NCBI GenBank assembly: GCA_964404035.1
Contig: CAYOIT010000183.1
Span: 1 to 8,446 of the forward strand
DNA length: 8,446 bases
Origin: CAMBRF01 sp964404035
GTDB lineage: Bacteria; Verrucomicrobiota; Kiritimatiellia; CAIKKV01; CAITUY01
Direction of reading: 5' to 3'
Position 1 is the stretch's first letter. Each line of letters begins with the position of its first letter. A program made the translations under genes and the position numbers. Shown in pieces: positions 1 to 6,801 of this stretch. The notes under the pieces were generated by a model that searched no databases, was not told the origin of the DNA, and saw only the letters and a program-made list of their open reading frames with translations.

Positions 1-38
1 CCCCTAACGTGTAACCCTTTGTTTTACCGTGAGTTCTG

Positions 39-58
39 AGTGCTGAAGAATGAGCACT
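39..58. repeat. Small perfect hairpin upstream of the kinase cassette
   Basis: The arms AGTGCT (39-44) and AGCACT (53-58) are perfect reverse complements around an 8-nt loop. No T-tract follows on either strand, so it is not a convincing intrinsic terminator. It could be the tail of an upstream transcript, a protein-binding palindrome or chance. Apart from it, I see no gene or recognisable site in positions 1-126. Confidence 0.3.
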
Positions 59-166
59 GGCTAGGGCTCCTGAGGCATCCGATTCGGCACTGTCCTTCCT
101 GCCCTCATCCTGCTATCCTATAGTGCATGTTCCTTAACCGCCAAGCCGAGCCCTCGCAGGATGAAA

Positions 167-266
167 GGTTGCCCCAGCCTTACTCCCGGAGGCAGGGCTT
201 CAGGGTGGCGGGTGATCAGGCCCCGTACCCCCTGGGCGGAAGCCCCTGCCGCGCGTCACCGCAACC
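167..266. repeat. Large imperfect palindrome / structured leader before the hybrid kinase gene
   Basis: The core arms are 191-201 (GGCAGGGCTTC) and 239-250 (GAAGCCCCTGCC). They pair over 11 bp with a single bulged C. Inside them, AGGG (202-205) can pair with CCCT (230-233), and CGGG (209-212) with CCCG (222-225). Outside them, GGTTGC (167-172) can pair with GCAACC (261-266). The nested pairing is far more than expected by chance in a stretch this short. It ends 19 nt before the ATG chosen for the kinase. It may be a structured 5' leader of the kinase mRNA, or a REP-like palindromic element of the kind moved by RAYT transposases such as the one at the end of this window. It matches no riboswitch consensus that I know. 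The pairing is seen directly; the function is unknown. Confidence 0.5.
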
Positions 267-285
267 CGCGATTCCCCTACCTATT

Positions 286-3200
286 ATGACCAAACTGCCA
301 TACACCACCACGACGCGAGTCAGCACGACTCCGCCGCTATCGCCGCCCCGCCCCCCCCCGCGCTGGAACGGGAACCTCGCCTGGATCGTACTGGGAGTGG
401 GTCTGATGATGACCGCGGTCGCGACCCTGTACATGGACACGACGGCCGAGAAGACGGCCGAGCGGGACTTTCTCGAAGACTGCGCCGACCTTCGCGACAA
501 GATCTCAGAAAGGCTTAACGACCATGCCCGCATTCTGCGGAGCGGAGTGGCGTTATTCAACGCCTCTGACGTGGTCACGCGCGAGGAATGGCGTGTCTTT
601 ACCCAGCGGCAGAAGGTCGACAAGCAGCTTCCCGGCATTCAGGGCATTGGTTTTTCTCTTCTGATCCCCCGCACAGAACTGAGCCGACACATCCAGGAAA
701 TCCGCGATCAGGGTTTCCCGGAGTACAATGTCAAACCGGAGGGAGACCGGGAACTCTACTCCTCCATCATTTATCTGGAGCCGTTTACCGGTCGTAACCT
801 GCGGGCCTTCGGCTATGACATGCTCTCCGAACCCGTGCGCCGGGCCGCCATGGAACAGGCGAGAGATACGGATGCCGCGGCCCTTTCGGGCAAAGTTATT
901 CTGGTTCAGGAGACCGACGCGGACGTTCAGCGCGGCACCCTCATGTACGTGCCGGTCTATCGTACAGGCATGCCGATCGATTCGATCGAAGGACGCCGGG
1001 CCGCAATCTACGGCTGGGTGTATAGCCCCTACCGAATGAATGACCTGATCCAGGGGGTGCTCGGCGACACGCTCGGGGCAGGCCCCGTCCATCTGGAGGT
1101 CTTTGACGGCGCGCAGTCCTCACCCCAGAATCTGCTCTACGCGAGTCCGTCGACCGGGGACGATTCCCCGCGTTCCGCCGCGCGCTTCTCGCGCGACATT
1201 CAGGTTGATTTCAACGGCCATTGCTGGACCCTTTGCTTTACCCAAGCCCACGCCGGATTCGCCATGGCGACCCACGCCAAAATAGGGCTCACCCTGGTCG
1301 TCGGAACAGTGATCACAGTGCTGCTGTTCAGCCTGATTCGAGTGCTATTGAACACCCGGGCGGCCTCACAACGGATGGCGGAAGCACTGACCCGCGACCT
1401 GCGGGAAAGCGAAGAATCCTACCGCACTCAATTCGCGAACAACTCAGTGACGATGTTGCTCGTTGACCCCTCGGATGGAGCGATCCTTGACGCCAATGCC
1501 ACCGCGCTCAGCTTTTACGGCTATTCGCGGGATCGTCTTCTGGCCATGCGCATCTCCGACATCAATGTCCTGCCAAGTTCTGAAGTCAGCGAGAAGATGG
1601 CGTCCATCGCTCAGGAACACGGCGCGCGCTTTGAGTTCCAACACCGCCTGGCGGATGGCTCGGTGCGGGACGTCGAGGTGTCATCGAGCCGTATTTTCTC
1701 CGGCGGGCGGAACATCTTGCACTCCATCATCCGGGATATCACCGACCACAAACGGGCAGACGAGGCTCTGCAATCAAAAACGGCTTTGCTTGAGGCACAG
1801 TTGAACGCCTCTCTCGATGGCATTCTGGTGATCGATGAACATCAGAAACGCGTGCTTATTAACCCGCGTTTGATTGTGCTGTTCAATATTCCCCAGCCTA
1901 TTCTCGAGGATGTGAATGACGCCGCGTTGCTCAAGCATGTCGCAAGCTTAGCCAAGCACCCGGAACAATTCCTTCAGCAGGTGATGCGTCTCTACGAGAG
2001 CCCTACCGAGATCAATCGTGACGATATCGAATTCAAGAACGGAATGCTTCTGGACAGGTATTCTGCGCCTGTTTTGTGTCAGGATGGAAGCTACCGCGGC
2101 AGGATCTGGACGTTTCGCGACATCACCGCGCGCGTGCAGGCCGAGGAGGCGCTCCGCCGCGCCACCGAACGCCTGTCGTTGGCCGTGCGGGCAGGCGGTG
2201 TGGGTATCTGGGACTACGACGTGGTCAACAACATACTAGCCTGGGACAACCAGATGTTTCGCCTTTACGGAATCACGAAGGATCAGTTCACCGGCGCTTA
2301 CGAGGCGTGGCAGGCGGGGGTTCACCCGGAGGACCGGCAGCAAGGTGACGCGGAAACCCAGTTGGCATTGCAGGGCAAGAAGGAATTCGACATCGAGTTC
2401 CGGGTACTTTGGCCTGACGGGACAATTCGCCACATCCGGGGCTTCGCCACCGTGCAGCGCGACGCCTCCGGCCGGCCCTTGCGCATGCTAGGCACAAACT
2501 GGGATATCACCGCCCATAGAGAGGCGCAGGACGCTATCAAACGGCAGGCCAGCTTGATCAATTCGCTGCTCGATTCAATACCCGATATCATCTTTTTCAA
2601 AGACATCCATGGCGTTTATCTGGGCTGTAACCCACCCTTTGCCGAGTTTGTGGGCCGCCCCAAAGACGAGATTGTCGGCAAGACGGACGACGATCTCTTT
2701 AGCGCGGAGATCGGAGAGACGTTCAGGAAGAACGACCAGCGCATGTTGGAATTGTGTGAAGCCCGCCACAACGAAGAAACAATCACCTTTCCCAACGGGC
2801 GAATCATGCTGATCGACACCCTCAAGACGCCCTACCGGGGCCCGGACGGGAACCTGATCGGCATTCTCGGCATCAGCCGCGACATCACCGAACGCAAGAG
2901 GGCGGAAGAGGCGCTGCGCACAGCCTCGCGGTATACCCGCAGCCTCATCGAGGCCAGCCTTGATCCTTTGGTCATGATCAGCGCAGAAGGGATCATCACG
3001 GATGCCAACACGGCCACCGAGACCATTACCGGCATCGGGCGGGAAAGGCTGATTGGCAGTGATTTCATGCGCTATTTCACGGATTCTAAAAGCGCGCATG
3101 CCGGGTTCCTGAAGATCTTCGCAGAGGGACAGATCCGCGACTGGCCGCTCACCATTCGGCACACCTCCGGCAGGCTCACTGAAGTCATGACCAATGCCAC

Positions 3201-5637
3201 CCTTTACCGCGATGAGGCAGGCAACATTCTCGGTGTTTTCGCGGCGACACGCGACGTGACCGCCCTGATGAATGCCGAAAAGGCGAGACGGGAAAGTGAG
3301 GAACGGTACCGCACCCTGATTGAGATCTTCCCGGATGCAATCAGTGTGATTCAAAACGAAACCTTTGTCTATGTCAATTCAGCCGCCATGTATCTGTTCG
3401 GCGCTGCGTCGGCGCAAGACTTGCTGGGCCACCCCATGCTCGATCGCATTGACCCGGACGATCATCCGCAGGTAATCATGGCATTGAAGCTTCTGTCCAG
3501 CGAGGGTGTTGCCCCCATCCTGGAGTTGCGATATATCAGACTCGATGGGGCGACGGTGGAGGTGGATCTTCATGTCACAGCGATTATCTTCAACGGAACA
3601 CCGGCCGTTGTCATTGTCGCCCGCGACATCTCGGAGCGCAAACGTGCCGAGGCTGATCTGGCCCGACTTTCAGTCATTCAACGAGCATTGGTGCATCTGG
3701 CGACGGATTTCGTCAACGTTCCTATGGAACGGCAGGATACCGCGATCGATGAGTCTCTGGCGACTATGGGTACACTCATCCATGCGGATCGCGCCGCCCT
3801 GTATGAATATGACTTTGACCGGGGAGTCATGTCCAACACCCATGAGTGGTGTAACGCCGGGATCACACCGGCGATCGGCAACCTCCAGGCGGTTCCCGCC
3901 GCCTTGTTCCCTGACTGGGTCAAAGCACACCAGCGCGGAGAGTTGGTGCACCTCCCCCTCGCTGATCCTTCGCCAAACGATATCACTCTGCAGACCACAC
4001 CCGTACCCCAGGGAATCCGAGAACTCATTGCCTTGCCGCTGATGCAAGGCGCGGTCTGCCTGGGCTTCATCAGCTTTGACGGTGGGCGTGAAAAAGAGAC
4101 CTGGCAGGAGGAAGATGTCGCGCTCCTGCGCGTACTGGCCGAACTCTACGCGCATTTCCAAGCCCGCCGCCGCGCGGAACGGGAGACGCTCGCACTCCAA
4201 AAGAGCCTGACCGTGGCTCGCGACGCGGCCCAAGCGGCGGCCGCTGCCAAGAGCTTGTTCCTGGCCAACATGTCGCACGAGATCCGCACCCCCCTTAATG
4301 CCATCCTCGGCTATGCCCAGATCATGGAACGCGAGTGTCGAAACTGCCCGACAGGGCAACGCCTGAACGCGATCACCCGCAGCGGCGAGTATCTCCTGGA
4401 ACTGATCACTGACCTGCTGGAGTTGGTACGCAACGATGGCCGTATCATCACCCTTGCACCGGCCACTTTCGACTTCCTCCAGGTGCTTGAGGATGTCCGA
4501 CTCATGTTCGCCCGGCCTCTCGCAGCGCAAGGGGTGGCGTTAGAGGTGTCTCGCACCCCGGACGTCCCGCACTATATCCACGCCGACCAGGCCAAGGTGC
4601 GTCAGGTGCTCGTAAATCTGGTCGGTAATGCGGCGAAGTTCACAGAGAAGGGCAGCGTACAATTGTCGGCTTCCGTCTCGGAGACCAGCACGCCCAATGG
4701 CATGACCCTGGTCATAGACATCGTCGATACGGGTTGCGGCATCTGCGAGGCCGAACAGACCCGAATCTTCGAACTGTTCTACGTGGGGGAACACAATCAG
4801 CATACGGGCAAAGGCACGGGGCTGGGACTACCGTTGAGTCGCCGCTACGCCCAGGCGCTGGGTGGGGACGTTACGGTGACAAGCCAACCCGAAGTGGGAT
4901 CCTGTTTCCGGTTCACCTTTCAGGCCCGGATAGAGAGCGGCGATGAGGCCATCCACGCCTGCCGCGAAAGCATACGACGGCTCGCCCCGGATCAACGCGT
5001 GTGCCATATCCTGGTGGTGGATGATGATCCAACGAACTGTGACATGCTCGCCGACATGCTCGCACCGGTCGGGTTTGCCGTCGAGATCGCAACCAGTGCG
5101 GTGCAAGCCCTGAACCGACTGTGTCAGCCCCATCAGATTGATCTGGTGCTGATGGACAAGAGCATGCCGGAGATGAATGGCTACGAGGCCATACGTCGTC
5201 TCAGGGAGCGGCCCGAAGGGCGTGCGCTTTCGATCGTGGTCGTGACGGCTTCCGGTCTCTCCGATGAACGGGAACATGCGCTTGCCGCCGGCGCGAACGG
5301 CTACACCTCCAAACCTGTACGACGGGAGAACTTCCTGCACGAAATTGCCCGCGTCGCCGGGGTACGGTACGAGTATGAACGGGCACCCGTCGCCGATCCG
5401 TCCGCAACGCAACCGACCGTCCTGGATCCCACAGCGCTGTCGCGCTTGCCGGCGGAACAGCGCCGGAGCCTCGACCAGGCTTTGCGCCGTGGCGACATCC
5501 GCCAGTTGCGGTCCCTGGTCGATACCATCGCGCACGATCACGCCGGGCTGGCCGCCGGCATCCGCACATATGTTGACACCTACGACTATGATCGCCTGCG
5601 GCGCCTGCTTGATTCCGCCGAAGGAGACGCGCTATGA
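286..5637 (+). CDS. CHASE-PAS(x6)-GAF hybrid sensor histidine kinase with C-terminal receiver
   Basis: This is a giant membrane sensor kinase of 1783 aa. Numbering is from the ATG at 286, chosen because the upstream in-frame stretch from ATG 127 is low-complexity and runs through a palindrome; neither start has a clear Shine-Dalgarno. TM1 spans about 30-50. An extracytoplasmic CHASE-like sensor follows (about 75-310, with the typical FGYDMLSEPVRRAAMEQARD at 175-194). TM2 is at about 333-355. Six PAS/PAC units follow, at about 377-492, 500-616, 626-745, 757-872, 882-1000 and 1006-1122; each closes with a D-[IV]-[TS] signature and a charged helix such as RDITERKRAEEAL. A GAF-like domain covers about 1135-1292. 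The HisKA H-box has H1331 (MSHEIRTPLN). The HATPase has N1448 in the N-box, D1481-T-G-C-G in G1 and GTGLGL at 1510-1515, so it looks active. The receiver has D1579/D1580, phosphoacceptor D1624, T1654 and K1676. The helical tail of about 80 aa has no Hpt motif. The next gene overlaps by 4 bp, so the two are probably co-translated. The ligand is unknown. Confidence 0.93.
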   Translation: MTKLPYTTTTRVSTTPPLSPPRPPPRWNGNLAWIVLGVGLMMTAVATLYMDTTAEKTAERDFLEDCADLRDKISERLNDHARILRSGVALFNASDVVTREEWRVFTQRQKVDKQLPGIQGIGFSLLIPRTELSRHIQEIRDQGFPEYNVKPEGDRELYSSIIYLEPFTGRNLRAFGYDMLSEPVRRAAMEQARDTDAAALSGKVILVQETDADVQRGTLMYVPVYRTGMPIDSIEGRRAAIYGWVYSPYRMNDLIQGVLGDTLGAGPVHLEVFDGAQSSPQNLLYASPSTGDDSPRSAARFSRDIQVDFNGHCWTLCFTQAHAGFAMATHAKIGLTLVVGTVITVLLFSLIRVLLNTRAASQRMAEALTRDLRESEESYRTQFANNSVTMLLVDPSDGAILDANATALSFYGYSRDRLLAMRISDINVLPSSEVSEKMASIAQEHGARFEFQHRLADGSVRDVEVSSSRIFSGGRNILHSIIRDITDHKRADEALQSKTALLEAQLNASLDGILVIDEHQKRVLINPRLIVLFNIPQPILEDVNDAALLKHVASLAKHPEQFLQQVMRLYESPTEINRDDIEFKNGMLLDRYSAPVLCQDGSYRGRIWTFRDITARVQAEEALRRATERLSLAVRAGGVGIWDYDVVNNILAWDNQMFRLYGITKDQFTGAYEAWQAGVHPEDRQQGDAETQLALQGKKEFDIEFRVLWPDGTIRHIRGFATVQRDASGRPLRMLGTNWDITAHREAQDAIKRQASLINSLLDSIPDIIFFKDIHGVYLGCNPPFAEFVGRPKDEIVGKTDDDLFSAEIGETFRKNDQRMLELCEARHNEETITFPNGRIMLIDTLKTPYRGPDGNLIGILGISRDITERKRAEEALRTASRYTRSLIEASLDPLVMISAEGIITDANTATETITGIGRERLIGSDFMRYFTDSKSAHAGFLKIFAEGQIRDWPLTIRHTSGRLTEVMTNATLYRDEAGNILGVFAATRDVTALMNAEKARRESEERYRTLIEIFPDAISVIQNETFVYVNSAAMYLFGAASAQDLLGHPMLDRIDPDDHPQVIMALKLLSSEGVAPILELRYIRLDGATVEVDLHVTAIIFNGTPAVVIVARDISERKRAEADLARLSVIQRALVHLATDFVNVPMERQDTAIDESLATMGTLIHADRAALYEYDFDRGVMSNTHEWCNAGITPAIGNLQAVPAALFPDWVKAHQRGELVHLPLADPSPNDITLQTTPVPQGIRELIALPLMQGAVCLGFISFDGGREKETWQEEDVALLRVLAELYAHFQARRRAERETLALQKSLTVARDAAQAAAAAKSLFLANMSHEIRTPLNAILGYAQIMERECRNCPTGQRLNAITRSGEYLLELITDLLELVRNDGRIITLAPATFDFLQVLEDVRLMFARPLAAQGVALEVSRTPDVPHYIHADQAKVRQVLVNLVGNAAKFTEKGSVQLSASVSETSTPNGMTLVIDIVDTGCGICEAEQTRIFELFYVGEHNQHTGKGTGLGLPLSRRYAQALGGDVTVTSQPEVGSCFRFTFQARIESGDEAIHACRESIRRLAPDQRVCHILVVDDDPTNCDMLADMLAPVGFAVEIATSAVQALNRLCQPHQIDLVLMDKSMPEMNGYEAIRRLRERPEGRALSIVVVTASGLSDEREHALAAGANGYTSKPVRRENFLHEIARVAGVRYEYERAPVADPSATQPTVLDPTALSRLPAEQRRSLDQALRRGDIRQLRSLVDTIAHDHAGLAAGIRTYVDTYDYDRLRRLLDSAEGDAL
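351..359 (+). repeat. C9 homopolymer tract near the 5' end of the kinase gene
   Basis: Nine consecutive C residues follow a CCCC-G run (346-350), about 65-73 nt into the kinase reading frame. They encode part of a proline-rich cytoplasmic N-terminal tail just ahead of TM1. Tracts of this length are prone to polymerase slippage. A change of one base would shift the frame before any domain is made. It is also a place where a sequencing indel could change the apparent start. Confidence 0.6.
5621..5626 (+). promoter_or_regulatory. Ribosome binding site for the second kinase gene
   Basis: AAGGAG lies 7 nt before the ATG at 5634, inside the last codons of the upstream gene. With the ATGA stop/start overlap, it fixes this start and suggests translational coupling. 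Confidence 0.75.
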
Positions 5638-6770
5638 ACCCCGATTCCGCCCACGCCACCATCATGATCGTCGACGACGAACCGGACAACCTGAACGTGC
5701 TCGGTGAGATGTTGCGCCAGGAGGGCTGGGGCGTGCGAGCCTTTCCCCGCGGCGAGTTGGCTGTCGCCGCCGCGCGCGATGAGGCCCCCGATCTGGTGTT
5801 GCTGGACATCCGGATGCCGGGCATGGACGGATACGAAGTCTGCCGCCGCTTCAAAGCCGATGAACGCCTTCGCCCGATCCCCGTCATCTTCCTGAGCGCC
5901 TTAGCCGCCCCGTCCGACAAGGTACGCGCCTTTGAGGCGGGCGGCGTGGATTATGTGACCAAACCCTTCGCCGAGATCGAGGTGCTGGCCCGCACGCACA
6001 CCCACCTCCGACTGCACCGGTATCAGCGCCACCTGGAACAACTGGTCTGTCAGCGCGTTCAAGAACTCGCCGAGGCGCACCGGCGCCTGCAAATCTGGGA
6101 CGACGCCAAAACCCAGTGGCTTAACGTGTTGTCCCACGAAATGCGCACCCCCCTCACCGGCGTATTCGGGATCGCTGACCTCCTGTTCATGAACTTGCCG
6201 CCCGAGTCCGGTGCTCACGCGTTACGGGGAGATTACGACCGCTCCTGTCTTCGTATCGAGAAACTAATGAACGACGCGCAAACACTCGCCCAAATCGATA
6301 TCGCCTCTGAAGGCTTTATCGTAACCTCCCTGCGCTTGGCTCGCATTCTCCAGGACGCCTTGGACGCGATCGCCAGACAGCTTCCCGATGTGGAAGTGCG
6401 CGCCAGCGTGGCTGATGTGGAAGGGGTAGCGATTCTCGGGGAGCCGAAACTACTCACCCGCGCTTTCTCCGACCTGCTCTCGACCGCCACCCAGTGCGTT
6501 GGCGCGGGCGGCTCCATCACACTGGAGGCGCTCGCCGCCGCCGGTCGTGTAAGCGTCGTGCTGACCACCACAGGAAACTCCCTCTCTCAGGAAGCGCTCG
6601 AGACCTTTTTCGATGTGGGGGGCCAGCGCGCCCTGCTCAGAGAAGGGGGCGATTTCGGTCTGGGGGCCGCCCTGGCCAGCCGCGTCATGAGGCTTTTCAA
6701 TGGACACGTGTCGGTCCGCAATGGCTCGGAACGGGGCCTCGTTATAGAAATCTCGCTACCCACGGTGTAA
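5634..6770 (+). CDS. Receiver-histidine kinase fusion with degenerate ATP-binding domain (putative pseudokinase)
   Basis: This is a soluble protein of 378 aa with no membrane segment. The N-terminal receiver (about 9-125) is complete: D14/D15, phosphoacceptor D58, S88 and K110 (TKPF). A coiled helical linker (about 130-160) leads to a HisKA domain with H168 in SHEMRTPL. The C-terminal region aligns with HATPase_c, but key residues are missing. The N-box reads FSDLLSTATQ, with D280 and T284 where Asn is expected. The G1 box DxGxG is TTGNS (312-316), so the Asp and second Gly are lost. Only part of G2 remains (FGLG, 341-344). By knowledge of the GHKL fold it is unlikely to bind ATP/Mg normally. 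It may be phosphorylated on D58 or H168 by a partner, or act as an allosteric or scaffold protein. The reading frame is intact, so this is divergence rather than a broken gene. It overlaps the membrane kinase by 4 bp, and its receiver is about two-thirds identical to that of the next gene. It could still be a weak kinase. Confidence 0.92.
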   Translation: MNPDSAHATIMIVDDEPDNLNVLGEMLRQEGWGVRAFPRGELAVAAARDEAPDLVLLDIRMPGMDGYEVCRRFKADERLRPIPVIFLSALAAPSDKVRAFEAGGVDYVTKPFAEIEVLARTHTHLRLHRYQRHLEQLVCQRVQELAEAHRRLQIWDDAKTQWLNVLSHEMRTPLTGVFGIADLLFMNLPPESGAHALRGDYDRSCLRIEKLMNDAQTLAQIDIASEGFIVTSLRLARILQDALDAIARQLPDVEVRASVADVEGVAILGEPKLLTRAFSDLLSTATQCVGAGGSITLEALAAAGRVSVVLTTTGNSLSQEALETFFDVGGQRALLREGGDFGLGAALASRVMRLFNGHVSVRNGSERGLVIEISLPTV

Positions 6771-6788
6771 TCACGCCATCTCAGTAAA

Positions 6789-6793
6789 AAGGA
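6789..6793 (+). promoter_or_regulatory. Ribosome binding site for the third kinase gene
   Basis: AAGGA lies 8 nt before the ATG at 6802, in the 31-nt gap after the preceding stop. The gap shows no terminator, so the gene is probably in the same operon. Confidence 0.6.
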
Positions 6794-6801
6794 TCTGCCC
6801 C

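Noticed and set aside
96..124. Possible promoter with TATAGT (119-124) and TTCCTG (96-101), spacing 17
   Set aside because: The -35 hexamer is poor and sigma-factor preferences of the host are unknown. It could be where the kinase mRNA begins, but the evidence is too thin for a feature.
188..207. GGAGG (188-192) with GTG at 205 as a start for the kinase
   Set aside because: The spacing of 12 nt is long, both elements lie inside the palindrome stem, and the peptide from there is low-complexity.
2575..3354. Long minus-strand open frame of 259 codons inside the hybrid kinase gene
   Set aside because: It lies opposite PAS-encoding sequence with clear family motifs on the + strand and shows no recognisable domain. 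It is an antisense shadow of GC-rich coding sequence.
3670..4530. Minus-strand open frame of 286 codons opposite the GAF-HisKA region
   Set aside because: It lies opposite the GAF-like and HisKA coding sequence and its translation shows no domain.
5395..5637. Hpt domain at the C-terminus of the hybrid kinase
   Set aside because: The tail is helical and contains histidines (IAHDHAG), but it is too short and lacks the conserved Hpt motif around a phospho-histidine.
6771..6801. Terminator or promoter between the second and third kinase genes
   Set aside because: The 31-nt gap has an RBS but no stem-loop or clear promoter hexamers, so co-transcription is the simpler reading.
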